Below are positions 1-10,743 of a DNA stretch of 64,000 bases, in pieces. Where the stretch lies: positions 259,501-323,500 of the forward strand of contig CAJNDS010000979.1 of the NCBI GenBank assembly GCA_905221605.1, written 5' to 3'. Origin of the DNA: Symbiodinium natans. Its lineage: Eukaryota; Sar; Dinophyceae; Suessiales; Symbiodiniaceae. The notes beneath the pieces were generated by a model that saw only the letters and a list, made by a program, of their open reading frames with translations, did not search any database and was not told the origin of the DNA. Positions within the stretch are counted from its first letter, which is position 1. Every line of letters begins with the position of its first letter. The translations under genes and the position numbers were made by a program.

Positions 1-405
1 ACACCCCCCCCTTAGGATTAGAATGGGGCGTCCATAGAAGGCCTCTCGCATTGCCCTAGACCCTACGTGCAGTAAACAATAGGAAAGGGGTAGGTGCCCA
101 GCCCCCGGAGATTCTGCCCCTAACGCCCTAAACCCAAGAAGTTAACAACCTTCACACCCCCGTCCCTAGACCCCAAACTCCACACCCTCAATCCTAAACC
201 CCAAAAAATGCTGTAGTCCTTATGTTCAGAACTCCCCCACAAAACGGGTACCCCCCCCCTCCCCGGACCCTAAACCCTAAACCCTAAACCCTAACCCTAA
301 CCCTAAACCCTAAACCCTAAACCCTAAACCCTAAACCCTAAACCCTAAACCCTAAACCCTAAACCCTAAACCCTAAACCCTAACCCCCCCCCTCTCCCCA
401 CATAC
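1..405. repeat. Degenerate and perfect CCCTAAA telomere-type arrays
   Basis: C-rich low-complexity DNA. A near-perfect (CCCTAAA)n array runs from about 267 to 383, preceded by degenerate relatives of the heptamer. No exon is seen. Similar arrays of both orientations recur through the whole window, so this does not by itself mark a chromosome end. Confidence 0.9.
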
Positions 406-416
406 CCACATATGAG

Positions 417-1044
417 GCCGACGGCTGCCATCTGCCCATGGTCGACTTGGCCTTCCTCGACGAGGCGCGAGGGTGTGCGTGGGGGTGTACAACTAGGCAG
501 GGTTCAGGGTTTAGGGTTTAGGGTTTCGGGTTTAGGGTTTAGGGTTTAGGGCTTAAGGGTTTAAGGGTTTAGGGTTTTAGGGTTTAGGGTTTAGGGTTTA
601 GGGGTACTTCGTGGTTTGACACCCCAAGTGCTCAACTTTTGGCCTCTTATATTTTAAGGTGGTATTTAAGATTAGCCAAGGGTCCCCCTAATCCGATGGG
701 CTTGATATTAGGGGGAGGGGGGTTACAACGTAGGGGAACCCATGGACTGTGGGATTGGGGCAGCCCAGGGATTCTCTGCAGATTGGGAGCTCCAGGGATC
801 CTTCTTAGGGTTTAGGGTTTAGGGTTTAGGGTTCAGGCTTTAGGGTTTAGGGTTTAGGGTTTAGGGTTTAGGGTCTGGGGGTTGGGCACTCCAAGGGCTC
901 TGGCTTGGCACTCGGCTTGGGCACTCCAGGGATTCTCTGGGAACACTTTTGGCACTCAGGGATTCTGAGAATACCCTGGGGGTTAGGCAGTACAGGGACT
1001 CTGCGGGGATACTCTGGGGTGAGATACGGGTGATGGAGGAGTAG
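417..1044 (+). CDS. Two-exon 3' end of an unrecognised gene
   Basis: Exon 417-472 follows an AG|G acceptor and reads ADGCHLPMVDLAFLDEAR. It ends at a GT donor in phase 2. A second segment, 996-1044, follows a CAG acceptor, supplies the missing base, and reads DSAGILWGEIRVMEE before TAG. The phases agree. The intervening intron holds TTTAGGG arrays. No domain is recognised. The first exon looks better than the second. Confidence 0.4.
500..603. repeat. TTTAGGG array inside candidate intron
   Basis: Imperfect (TTTAGGG)n with variants TTTCGGG and TTAAGGG. It lies in the candidate intron between 472 and 996, which also holds a second array at about 807-870 and degenerate CACTCCAGGGATTCTCTG repeats around 765-980. 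Confidence 0.85.
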
Positions 1045-1451
1045 ACCAAGCGAGGAGAGTTAAGCTCTGAACCCTAAACCTAAACCCCAAAGGCCCTAAC
1101 ACACCCTACAAACCTTAAAAACCCTCTGAACCCCGTAAACCCTAACAACCCTCTAAACTATAAACCCAATGAAAACCTAGTATCCCTACGAAGCCTAAAA
1201 CAACTCAACCCAGAGGGTTCAGGATTTGTGTTGTGGGCAACCAGCACTAGGGCTTGGTTTTTTGGGATGTATCCGGATTCAGGGTGTCGCGAGTCAGTCC
1301 ATATCAGTAACTCTTAGAGTGTGGTTCTAGACCCTAGACCCTAAACCCCAAGCCCTACACCCTAGACCCTAAACCCCAAACCCTACACCCTAAACCCTAA
1401 ACCCTAAACCCTAAACCCTAAACCCTTAGTTGTTGAGCCTAAGTGTTGCAG

Positions 1452-1721
1452 GATGCCGATGCGGAGCCAAAACCATCCTTCATGGCACCCAGTGTGCTAG
1501 GTGCCGGCAGGCCTGGTGCTGGGCGAAGGAGGGATAGGGTTTAGGGTTTAGGGTTTAGGGTTTAGGGTTTAGGGTTTAGGGTTTAGGGTTTAGGGTTTAG
1601 GGTTTAGGGTTCAGCTTCTGTGTTTTGGTCTCGGAGTTTGGGACCTCTCGAGCCCGAATTTACTCCAGAGAGATCTGATCAGCAAAAGCCCGGAGAACCC
1701 GAAGAACCCGGAAAACCCTAG
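1452..1721 (+). CDS. Exon pair joined across a 69-bp telomere-repeat intron
   Basis: Exon 1452-1538 (29 codons) follows acceptor TTGCAG and begins DADAEPKPSFMAPSVL. It ends exactly where GTTTAGG begins. The intron, 1539-1607, is a pure (GTTTAGG)9GTTTAG array. The next exon starts at GG in phase 0 (GSASVFWSRSLGPLEPEF) and runs to TAG at 1719-1721. A second frame of this exon is also open, so the phase match is supportive but not decisive. No known domain. Confidence 0.55.
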
Positions 1722-1743
1722 AAATCCGACTGCCTGCTAAGCT

Positions 1744-1851
1744 GGCTGGTTCTTTGTAGGGAATGAGGGACTTAGGGCGCTCTATATACACCTTAAGGGA
1801 TTGTAGAGCGAACCCCATTTCCTCATTCCCTACTAAGAACTAGCCAGTAGA
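1744..1851. mobile_element. MITE family A copy
   Basis: Terminal inverted repeats: GGTTCTTTGTAGGGAATGAG on the left and its complement, ending CCTACTAAGAACTAGCC, on the right. About 110 bp, no coding. Relatives lie near 26349, 46374, 49216 and 58690. Confidence 0.75.
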
Positions 1852-2094
1852 ACTAGCCAGTAATGCGTGTGAAACAGAGTGCCTCCACCGAAACTCTGAG
1901 CCCAGAAAGGGCACTGATCATTCCGGCTTCGGGTTTAGGGTTTACGGTTAAGGGTGTCTGAGTTTACACGGCTAGGGTTTAGGGCGTAGGGTTTAGGGAA
2001 GTTCCTAGCCTAGGGGTACCCCAATCCTGTTGCAGGAACTCCCAAGACGGGACCACTAGTTTTCGGAAGCCCCTCCTGGCAAGTTTGATTGAAA

Positions 2095-2193
2095 CTACCC
2101 CAAAGGCTCCTATGTAGTACCTTTTTGAGTTGGTATACTAGAATCCCCCCCTATAACTAACCCAAAAAGGAACTACATTGGAGCCTTTGGGTA
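2095..2193. mobile_element. MITE family C copy
   Basis: Palindromic element with ends ACCCCAAAGGCTCCTATGTA and the complementary ACATTGGAGCCTTTGGGTA. The right end is repeated at 2240-2260 on the far side of a telomere array. Related copies are near 25146 and 47723, with a partial one near 28060. Confidence 0.75.
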
Positions 2194-2239
2194 AACCCTA
2201 AATTCTAAACCCTAAACCCTAAACCCTAAACCCTAAACC
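2194..2239. repeat. CCCTAAA array with a 21-bp target duplication
   Basis: A 46-bp CCCTAAA array sits between two identical 21-bp copies (2173-2193 and 2240-2260) of the right end of the family C MITE. This is the footprint of an insertion that duplicated its target. Confidence 0.8.
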
Positions 2240-2473
2240 CTACATTGGAGCCTTTGGGTAGGTGTTTGTGGCTACAAAAAAGTTTGTCGCTTCATTTTGT
2301 GCAGATTATGTGATCAGATGAGTAAAGTGGTCATCGGGTCCCAGCCTGATCTCTTCTTAGGGTTAAGGGTTTAGGGTAGGGTTAAGGGTTTAGGGTTTAG
2401 AGTTTAAGGTTTAGGGTTTAGGGCGCGTTGGCCCTGCCACAGCCGGACAGCCCCACGCCCAGCCAAACAACAG

Positions 2474-2611
2474 GCGCCCACCTCCTCCCTCATGTTTGCC
2501 ACCGCCACCGCCGCGTGGGCATTGATGCGGGTGATATTCAAGGACCGGGAACAGCACCCGCCGAAACCGCCCCAAACCCAAATAACCCTAACCTCTAGGC
2601 GTACTGGTCAG
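2474..2611 (+). CDS. Orphan exon with a possible membrane segment
   Basis: 46 codons in phase 0 between an AACAG|G acceptor and a donor CAG|GTTTACGG. It opens with APTSSLMFATATAAWALMRV, hydrophobic enough to be a transmembrane helix, and is followed by a basic, proline-rich stretch. Flanked by telomere arrays. Not recognised. Confidence 0.5.
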
Positions 2612-3008
2612 GTTTACGGGTGAGGGCTTTTCAACCTGGACCCCTGAACCCTTAATCCCTAAACCACAATTGAACGCATCGCTTTCTGGATCTTCTCAAC
2701 TGACCATGCTAAGGGTTCAAAAAGCTTGGGGTTTCGGGATGATGGATTAGAGTTTAGGGTTTAGGGTTTAGGGCTGTTCTCTGAGTACACAACTTTAAGC
2801 CACTTTGGTGTCGAAGGTCGACTTGGTAGCCGGTGGTGCACTTTTGCCCCCCTTGGTTCAAATTTCCGCTAAACCCTAAACCCTAAACCCTAAACCCTAA
2901 ACCGTATAAAGCAACCAACCCCCAAAAGGGGTACCCGTATTGCAAGAATCATAGGGTTGCTGGGCTACCAAGACCAAAAGCAATAGCTACTTTCGTCCTA
3001 GGGTAGTT

Positions 3009-3131
3009 TCATGGTCCCTGAATATGGGCCCATTTTTGGGAAGCCCTTATATACCCCATAAAGGCCCATACGTACTTCAGAACTCTTTAAAGAAGGTACA
3101 GTAAGGGCACATATCAAGGGACCATGGAAAT
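3009..3131. mobile_element. MITE family F copy
   Basis: Ends CATGGTCCCTGAATATGGGC and the complementary TATCAAGGGACCATG define about 120 bp. Other copies: 22512-22645, 26105-26246 and 63868-64000. Confidence 0.7.
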
Positions 3132-3188
3132 GTAGGGTTTAGGGTTTAGGTTTTAGGGCTTAGGGTTTAGGGGTCTCCTTAGCTTCAG

Positions 3189-3317
3189 GCCAATTTGGAG
3201 TCGCCGGAATCTACCGACCAACTCCCTGAAGTCTCAGCCTCTGACCCCCCAACCCATCAGAGCTCCGACTGCCTGAGCCCTAGACCCGAGCCCCTGAACC
3301 CTGACGCCAAACCCTAA
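3189..3317 (+). CDS. Orphan exon, Ser/Pro/Glu-rich
   Basis: Strong acceptor CTTAGCTTCAG|G, then an open phase-0 frame beginning ANLESPESTDQLPEVSASDP. It runs into a TAA made by a CCCTAAA array, so the true end is either that stop or an unseen donor just before it. Composition suggests a disordered region. Confidence 0.45.
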   Translation, partial: ANLESPESTDQLPEVSASDPPTHQSSDCLSPRPEPLNPDAKP

Positions 3318-3420
3318 ACCCTCCTAAACCCTAAGCCCTGAACCCTGAAGCCTGAACCCTGAGCCCTGAAGCCTGAAGCCTGAAGCCTGAACCCTGAACC
3401 CTGAAGCCTGAAGCCTGAAG

Positions 3421-3479
3421 CCTGAAAGAGGACATGAACAAAGAAAGGCTGAAGATGACATAGGCCGGGAGCACAGGGT
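3421..3479 (+). CDS. Possible short charged exon
   Basis: After a CCTGAAG acceptor the frame reads PERGHEQRKAEDDIGREHR to a donor AGG|GTTCGT. It is preceded by tandem CCTGAAG heptamers (3341-3420), a degenerate relative of the telomere unit. Weak support; the opposite strand is also open here. Confidence 0.3.
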
Positions 3480-3534
3480 TCGTGGTGACTCCAAGCCTCC
3501 AAGACCTCCAAGACCTCAAGATCCGAATTCGGCC

Positions 3535-3690
3535 TTAAACCCTAAACCCTAAACCCTAAACCCTAAACCCTAAACCCTAAACCTTAAACCCTAAACCCTA
3601 AACCCTAAACCCTAAGCCCTAAACCCTAAAGCCTAAACTCCAAACCCCGAACCCTAAAGCCCAAACCCTAACCCCCCTCCCCCCCGGCAA
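3535..3690. repeat. CCCTAAA array
   Basis: Near-perfect CCCTAAA units that degrade to CCTAAGC and CCCCGAA variants before a poly-C stretch. No coding. Confidence 0.9.
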
Positions 3691-3844
3691 TTTCCCCCCA
3701 TGACAAAACGCGAACCCCCCACCACCCCCTCTGAAGTATTGTGATCTCAGCCCATGGCACTTCGGAAAGCTATATTTTCCTTGGGAATTCTTTGTTATTT
3801 TTGTTTATATAAAACCCAAGAGGGTATTAAATATATTATTGTTT

Positions 3845-6814
3845 GGGTCACCGCCTATAGCGGTTCCCCTGTGTTTTTTGCACATTCCCTGAAACCATCT
3901 AACCAAGAATCCCTCAAACCATTAAACCAATGGTCTCCCCCCTAAACCATTAAACCATTAAACCATACCATTAAACCATTAAACCAATGGTTTCCCCCTT
4001 CTGAAAATCCCCTAAACCATTAAACCATTAAACCATTAAACCAATGGTTTCCCCCTTATGAAAATCCCCTAAACCATTAAACCATTAAACCATTAAACCA
4101 ATGGTTTCCCCCATATGAGAATCCCCTAAACCATTAAACCATTTTCATGGCGGGCAACCATTGGTTTAATGGTTTAATGGTTTAATGGTTTAATGGCTTA
4201 ATGGCTTAATGGCTTAATGGTTTAAGGGATTTTCATAAGGGGGAAACCATTGGTTTAATGGTTTAATGGTTTAATAGAATAGGGGATTCTCATAAGGGGG
4301 AAACCATTGGTTCAATGGTTTAATGGTTTATTGGTTTAATGGTTTGATGGTTTAATGGTGCTCCTGCCGAGGTACCTCGACCGCATCTTTTCTGCTCCTA
4401 AACTTCTGATTCGCAAGCAGTGTCCCCTGTATCCTTTCTGCTCCGAATATTCTGAATCGCAAGCAGTGTCTCCCGTATCTTTTCTGCTCAGAAGTATACG
4501 TATACTATATGGGATTGCGCCTTAAACCCTAATTCTTAAACTTTAACTCTATAGGGCTTAAAGCTTCGGGTTTAGGTTGAATTGCCGGCTTAGGTTTAAG
4601 TGCCTCAATCTTAAACCCTAAACCTGTCAACCTTAACCCTCTAGGGTTGGGGCGCCTACATCATGATCGGATTTGACGAGCTCTGCGGAAATTTCTTCAT
4701 GACAAGGTTATAACTTATTGCTGTGGTTATAACTATGGGTTAGGGTTTGATTTTTATACACTTATGTAAACCCATAAGAATAAGGGGAGCCCCATCACGC
4801 CCACAACAAGCGAAATGTCCCAAATACTTTACCTTAGCTAACGATATAGTTTGTGTATATGTTGAATCCCAGCAAGTAGTGAAAGTGACGAGCTCTGCGG
4901 ATATATGTACATGACAATTTTTTGCTGCTAGTCTGTCATGCACCCACGGGCATCTGACAACGAAAGCTGTGACTGCGTCTTAGCAGAAGCGAGAGATAAA
5001 CTCGGATAAACACAAAGTGAATTCAACCAGTCGCAGGGGAAAGCTCAAAACCGGGAAGGGTGCTCCAATCAGGGGTAAATGATGCACTTGGACGGCGGCA
5101 GCTGCGAGCAGCCCATGTACATGACAAGGTTATAACTTTTTGCTGCGGTTATAACTATGGTTCAGGATTTGATTGATATACATGTAAATTAGCCTATAAG
5201 AAAATGAGGGTAACGGTAACCCCATCACGCCCAAAAAGCAAAACAAAACCTCTATCCTAAAATCTTTACCTTACCTAAGATAGCTCAAGCAAAACAAAAA
5301 CTCTATCCTAAAATCTTTACCTTACCTAAGATAGCTCAAGCAACCATCCCCCGATAAGCAAAACTTGAATTATCCTCTTTGTTTATATTTTGAATCCCAT
5401 GAAGTAGTGGAAGGACATTTGCTCACAGTATTCTCGCGTCACCGGGACGAAAGCGCTACAAACGTAGGCATAACCCTATGGGATTCAAGGTTTGGGGATT
5501 TGAGCCCCAAGCGCTCTGGGGTTTTAAGGTTCTATTGTATAGGTAATTAATGCCCAAACCTTAAACCTAAACCGTTAAACCCTATAGGGTTCAATGGTTC
5601 GACAACCTAAGGTCTGGGCATGTATACCTTCAGTACCCTTTAGGGTTAAAATCTTTGAACCTTTGGGAGCCCTATAGGGTTTTACGGTTCTGACCCTAAA
5701 CGAATCAGGGTTAAGGTCTGAATGCCCGAACTTCAAACACTTAAGATTGAAACTTTTCGAGTTTTCGTTTTACATGCCTAAATCCTAAACCCCAACCCCT
5801 TAAACCTTGACTCTATAGGGTTTAAAGGTTCGGGTTTAGGTTGAATTGCCGGCTTAGGTTTAAATGCCTCAATCTTCAACCCTAAACCTGTCAACCTTAC
5901 CCCTCTAGGGTTGGGGCGCCTACATCATGATCGGATTTGACGAGCTCTGCGGAAATTTCTTCATGACAAGGTTATAACTTCTTGCTGCGGTTATAACTAT
6001 GGTTCAGGGTTTGATTTATATACATGTAAATAGCCTATAAGAAAATGAGGGTAACCCCATCACGCCCCAATAAGCAAAACAAAACCTCTATCCTAAAATC
6101 CTTACCTTACCTAAGATAGCTCAAGCAACCATCCCCCGATAAGCAAAACCAGAATTCTATCATATAACGATATGGTTTGTTTGTATTTTGAATCCCAGGA
6201 AGTAGTGAAAAGGACATTTGCTCACAGTATTCTCGCGTCACCGGGAAGAAAGCCCTACAAACGTAGGCATAGCCCTATGGGATTCAAGGTTTAGGGATCT
6301 AAGCCCCAAGCCCTATAGGGCTTTAAGGTTCTATCGTACAGGTAATGCCTAAACCTTAAACCCTAAGCCTTTAAACCCTGTAGGGTTGAATGGTTCAAGA
6401 AAACCTAAGGTCTGGGCATGTATACCTTCAGCACCCTTTAGGGTCAAAACCTTTGTCGGGTTTTAGGGTTCTGACCCTAAACGGTTCAGGGTTAAGGTTT
6501 AACTGCCCGAACTTTCAACCCTTAAGGTTAAATCTCTATGGGTTTAGGTTTAAAGTTTAAAATACCTAAATCTTAAACCCTAACCGCTTAACCTTAACTC
6601 TATCGGGTTGAACGGTTAGGGTTTAGGTTTCATTGCGGGCTGACGTTTAAATGCCTGAATCTTAAGCCCTAAACCTGTCAAACTTAACCCTATAGGTTTG
6701 GGGTACCTACATCATCATCGACTTGTTGCTGTGGTGATAACGATGGTTTAGGGTTAAAATATATACATTTATGTAAACCAAAAAAATAAGGGGAACCGCA
6801 ATAGGCGGACGCCC
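3845..6814. mobile_element. Non-autonomous DNA transposon, copy 1 (2,970 bp)
   Basis: Imperfect terminal inverted repeats GGGTCACCGCCTATAGCGG and the complement of CCGCAATAGGCGGACGCCC. They are flanked by a perfect 8-bp target duplication, TATTGTTT, at 3837-3844 and 6815-6822. Inside are AACCATTAA minisatellites in both orientations (3880-4360) and several repeats of a block with GACGAGCTCTGCGGA and GGTTATAACT. No transposase frame. A 61-codon frame at 5365-5550 is identical in copy 2 but starts at TTG and is probably chance. An 8-bp duplication is typical of hAT, P or Merlin-type elements; the family is not assigned. Confidence 0.9.
4918..5114 (-). mobile_element. SINE-like insertion nested in the transposon
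   Basis: A 197-bp segment present in copy 1 but absent from copy 2, flanked by a 13-bp duplication ATGTACATGACAA (905-917 of the 4-kb block, i.e. 4905-4917, and 5115-5127). Its left edge is a T6 run, a short A-tail if read on the minus strand. The minus strand also carries GGTTGAATTC, a weak match to a tRNA B box. Confidence 0.6.
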
Positions 6815-6822
6815 TATTGTTT

Positions 6823-7150
6823 ATGAAGGCTCTAAGGGGAGTATGGAAAGTGCTCCGCGTCGGTGTGTTTTTCGGCACAAGGTTTCGGGTATTTGCAGAC
6901 AGTCGCTTCTCCTGAAACCTTGAGTATTGGCAGTTTTTGTTTGTGGGGAGGGCGGGGGTTGGGGTTTAACGTTCAGGAAGCTGGAGGCGGGGAGGAAGGT
7001 GGGAGGGCAGTGGGAGGGCTGCTCGGGTTTTTTTCATGCCCCCCGCCCCGCCCCTCCCCCTGAAACCCTAAACCCCTGAACCCCTAAACCCTAATCCTCA
7101 AACCCTGAACCCAAAAACCTAAACCGCAAACCCAAAAAAACGATGTTCTC
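6823..7150. other. Stretch without a supported gene
   Basis: Unique, G-rich sequence downstream of the transposon. A 66-codon plus frame at 6863-7063 is glycine-rich and low complexity; I do not call it. Telomere-like degenerate repeats occupy 7060-7130. Confidence 0.5.
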
Positions 7151-7153
7151 AAG

Positions 7154-7234
7154 GGCCCTGCGTCTCAGGACAGGTCAGACTCGGAGATCTTGAACATTGG
7201 CCACGGCGTCCGGGAGATCGTGCAGCCCGATAGG
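7154..7234 (+). CDS. Orphan exon, unrecognised
   Basis: After a TTCTCAAG acceptor, 27 codons in phase 0 read GPASQDRSDSEILNIGHGVR and continue acidic and polar. A MITE family D fragment (ACCCAAAGAGCCC) starts at 7241. The exact donor is uncertain (GATAG|GAGCCC would be a GA donor). Confidence 0.45.
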
Positions 7235-7317
7235 AGCCCTACCCAAAGAGCCCAAGTTCCCCTTAATTCAGGGAAGTAGGGTTCAGGGCCTGGTTTGGTG
7301 TTCAGGGATTTCTGTAG

Positions 7318-7388
7318 GGTTTAGGGTTTAGGGTTTAGGGTTTAGGGTTTAGTGTTTAGGGTTTAGGGTTTAGGGTTTAGGGTTTAGG
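7318..7388. repeat. TTTAGGG array
   Basis: Pure array in probable intronic DNA, followed by a GT microsatellite at 7441-7465. Confidence 0.9.
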
Positions 7389-7496
7389 GGAATACACCTT
7401 AATTTATATCGTGATCCTTAAATCATGATTTCAGGGTATGTGTGAGTGTGTGTGTGTGTGTGTGTCGCGTTGCTTGGAGTTCATCTGTTATTTCAG

Positions 7497-7556
7497 GGCA
7501 TCCGGGCAGAAAGTGGGCAGGCTGTGCAGTGCTGCGAGAAAAGCACAATCATGTGA
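7497..7556 (+). CDS. Candidate terminal exon
   Basis: Good acceptor ATCTGTTATTTCAG|G directly after a GT microsatellite. The 19 codons in phase 0 read GIRAESGQAVQCCEKSTIM, then TGA. Short, so chance cannot be excluded. No further gene is supported from here to 8590. Confidence 0.4.
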   Translation, partial: GIRAESGQAVQCCEKSTIM

Positions 7557-8595
7557 CGATTGAACATCGAGCGTGTTGTTGGCACAAGTGAAACTGCTTA
7601 GACGTCGGGGATTCCAAACACAACGTCCGAAAGATCTTCAGCTCGAAGCCATTTCGGAATGGGAAGAAACCCCGAACACAAATGCTTTCTTGAGGAGCCA
7701 TCGTGGCCCGCAGTGCCCATGTGGGTGTGGCATTGCATGAGATCGGCGAATGAAAGGGAGCGGGCAAGGAGCACTGAGGGCTCATTGGCATGTTTTTGGT
7801 GAGAGTACGGCATGTGCCGGACCTAGTTAGGCTTGATGATAGCACTGCTGAGCCACCGACATTTCTTAAATTAACCGACAGGCTCTGGGTAGAGGGATCC
7901 TAACATCCTGCCACACAGTCCTGATGATAAGATCCTCAGCATGTGCTTACATGAGCCTCGACGCGAGCTTTCCATGTCTAGGAGCCCTAAACCCCTAACT
8001 CTTAACCCTAAACCCTAAACCCTAGCCAGGCAAGCTGTCGGTCTGTAGGGCTTCGCGGTTCAGGCTTAAGGTGTGCGATGTCCGAAACCATGAACCTCAA
8101 ACCCTACAGCCTAAACTGTTTAGGGTTTAGGGTTTAGGAACCCTAAACTCACATCAGGTTCCAGCAAGCAATAGCTCTCTGTGCATCCGCACGCCCAGCC
8201 GCACATAATAGCTGCGAAGACAGCAGCCTGTGGCTTGCTGGCTCAGTTGAAAGGGCTTCAGGGTTTAGGGTTTAGGGTTTCTCTAATCCCAAAACCCTTC
8301 AACCCTGAATCCCTACACCCTGAGACCCCACAAACCCTAAGACCCTGAACCCTTAAAACCCCCAAAGCCCAAAGCCCTGAAATCCTAAACCCTAAACCCC
8401 AAAATCGCAGCTCCCTGAACCCTATACGCTGTCACTGCAGGTCTAGGGGTTTGGGGTTTAGAGTGGCTTAACAGTTTGCTTTGAGTTGGCTTGTATACTA
8501 GAACTTTCAGAAAGATAAGGGAAAAGCGCTGAATTAAGCAGCCACGTTCAACTGATGCTTGCATTCCTTTCCCAATTGTCTCAGACTCAGAAACC

Positions 8596-8793
8596 ATGTC
8601 GCCCAGGTCTCATCGGCAGAGCCGAATAGAGTTGAAGTCATCACCGCGGCAGGGCACTCAAAAGATGCTAGCTGCCTCTCACGGTTTAGGGTTTAGGGCT
8701 TAGGGTTTAGGGTTTTGGGTTTAGGGTTTTAGTGTTTGGGTTTAGGGTTTAGTCAGTCTCAGCTCCACTTTCGGCAACCAGCCCGCAGAATGA
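8596..8793 (+). CDS. Small gene with ATG and telomere-array intron
   Basis: ATG at 8596 follows GACTCAG|AAACC, an acceptor-like AG just upstream of the start, as expected if the mRNA is trans-spliced. Exon 1 (8596-8683) begins MSPRSHRQSRIELKSSPRQG and ends CAC G|GTTTAGG. The intron, 8684-8752, is almost entirely TTTAGGG-type. Exon 2 resumes in phase (SLSSTFGNQPAE) to TGA at 8791. Predicted 43 residues, basic. Not recognised. Confidence 0.45.
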
Positions 8794-8840
8794 TCAGCAT
8801 AGGACGGGCGATGCCCTTTTGTCTTTTGCTTTCAAGCTAG

Positions 8841-9048
8841 GTGTGAGAGAGGCGAGCGGCGCATCGAAGAGTGCATCGTGCGACTGCGCACGGAGCCTGA
8901 CCGCTCATCGCGGAAATCTGCACCACGCTCGATGACTTTGGTGATCAGAATATATCGCAGCTACAAGGTTCGAATTTTTGCCTACGCAGGCAGCCCGCCA
9001 ATGTTTTGCATGCCTGTGCGGAGTGAAAATCCTCTGGACAGCACTTGA
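8841..9048 (+). CDS. Exon of an unrecognised gene
   Basis: TTTCAAGCTAG|G acceptor, then 68 codons to TGA. It begins CERGERRIEECIVRLRTEPD, a charged helix-like stretch, followed by a more hydrophobic part (MTLVIRIYRSYK). The frame has no ATG at its start, so it must be spliced to something upstream. A minus-strand frame overlaps and is judged a shadow. Confidence 0.5.
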
Positions 9049-9228
9049 ACCAGACGCCCAGTTGCTGCAAGGCCACTGCCCGACCACTTACCCTAAACCC
9101 TAAACACTAAACCCTCTAAACCCTAAACCCTAAACCCTAAGCCCCAGACGGAAGCCTGAGTCGAAGCTCTCCTGCTTAGGATTTAGGGTTCAGGGTTTAG
9201 GGCGCCCCACAGGTTCACTCTCGTGCAG

Positions 9229-9530
9229 GACACTTGGCATACTTCGTGGATGCAACGTACCCATCTTCACGTGTCGCAGACCGAACTATCTGCACAGATC
9301 CCTCAAGCTTACCTGAACCCCCAAAGTATGAAACCCGTAAGGACCACTATTTTACATACTTTGGGGATTTCGGTAGGCTTGAACCCCAAACCCCGAAAAC
9401 CTTCCAGCTTGCAGCTCATTGCGACCTGCTAGAAGAACTACCGGAACTCCTTGGTTCCCAACAGCAGAAGGCTGCTATACATATTGTTCTTCAACATGGA
9501 GATCCTGTTCCGGAGTGTGCAACATTTTAG
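9229..9530 (+). CDS. Two candidate exons, unrecognised
   Basis: Exon 9229-9336 has a strong acceptor (CTCTCGTGCAG|G) and a canonical GTAAGG donor; its phase-0 frame starts DTWHTSWMQRTHLHVSQTEL. A second exon, 9415-9530, reads HCDLLEELPELLGSQQQKAA to TAG. The two do not join in the same phase, so another exon or another boundary is needed. Confidence 0.45.
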
Positions 9531-9639
9531 GGTTCAGGGCTTTGGCCTTGTGGGCTGGATCGGGACAGCAATGCAGCGAGGAGTAGAGGAATCGCGAAGT
9601 CCAAACAAGCGCATGCTGCTGTGCTCTGTCGCTGTTTGT

Positions 9640-9644
9640 CTCTC

Positions 9645-9680
<36 letters not shown>

Positions 9681-9989
9681 TGTCTGTTTGCCCGTGTGTT
9701 TCTGTCTGTGCCTGTGTGTCTGGGATGCGGGTGTGGGTGTGGAATTGGGCTGTGGTCCTCTATATTTATATTATATCACATTATTTTGCTGTCAAAGCAT
9801 GTTGTGTACTGGGTCCTCTGCATAGCTCTATGTTATTGTGTTTTCATTGTCATCACCATCCACATGTTATTATTGTGGTTGCCAGTGTGTCATGTAGCTC
9901 GTGTGCATGTGTATATCTATATATATATATATAGTTACAATTTGCACATGGTAGATCGTGTGCTATGCTTGCTCTACGTATACATATAC

Positions 9990-10021
<32 letters not shown>

Positions 10022-10080
10022 ACATACATGCATACATACGTGCGCGAAATATTTTACAGAATATAATTACAAACTATACA
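9640..10080. repeat. GT and AT microsatellites
   Basis: (GT)n with variants at 9648-9720, then (AT)n and TATATG blocks at 9910-10030. The frames across them are simple-sequence artefacts. No gene is supported from 9531 to 10640 apart from an unconvincing open stretch around 10235-10400. Confidence 0.85.
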
Positions 10081-10644
10081 AAACATATTACATACTATAG
10101 ATTTTCTGTTCATAGACATATACACACAACACCTCCTTTATTCATTGACTTGTAGTTAACATCACACTGACTGTAAGGTCCTCGTTTGCTGCAGCACCAA
10201 AACCTCTTTACCACGGACAGAGTGGTTTTGTTGCTGGTGAGGGTATGGGGCTTTGGCCTCTGATGAAACGATGTGGCGCAATGGCGCAACAATCCAGGGC
10301 TGCACACACACACACACACATGGAGACCTCGCAAGCACCTGAATCTTCTCAACTTAAAGCTCTTGCACAGCATGCCTTCAATCCTGCATGAAGGCCCTGA
10401 ATCTTAAGCTCCAAACCCTAAGCGTCTACCCCCCCCCCCCCCCAGCATAAACAAGAACCCACAAAAAATGATATTTAAGAATCCCTTTATTGCCCTTACA
10501 AGGAATGATGTTTTTTAGTTTTTTTTTTGGGGGGGGGGGGGTGTATTAAGCAAATAGTAAAACCCTCCACTGCGAACTCTCGGCTCCATTGCACCCGTCA
10601 TCCTGCTTCAAGGCGGCCTGGGCTGCGTTTTGGAGTTTCGGTTG

Positions 10645-10743
10645 GGATGTTCCCCCTTATACTAACCGTTCTTAATAAGGGTTAGAGTACCCCCTATTCT
10701 ATTTCCTATGACGGACTGTTAGTATAGGGGGCAACATCCCAAA
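10645..10743. mobile_element. MITE family B copy
   Basis: Inverted ends TTGGGATGTTCCCCCTTATA and TAGGGGGCAACATCCCAA. Other copies: 46937-47044, 52368-52451, 55091-55187. Confidence 0.8.

Noticed and set aside
258-388. True chromosome end
   Set aside because: Equivalent arrays of both orientations occur throughout, and sequence continues on both sides.
3314-3519. Minus frames with GFRLQGSGFRVQ-type repeats
   Set aside because: They are translations of degenerate telomere repeats; the same pattern appears wherever an array is slightly mutated.
5365-5550. 61-codon frame identical at 12780-12965
   Set aside because: The identity follows from the two transposon copies being alike; it starts at TTG, has no domain, and adjacent parts are equally conserved.
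9621-10100. 159-codon plus frame
   Set aside because: GT and AT microsatellite translation (CVCVCV, YIYIYI).
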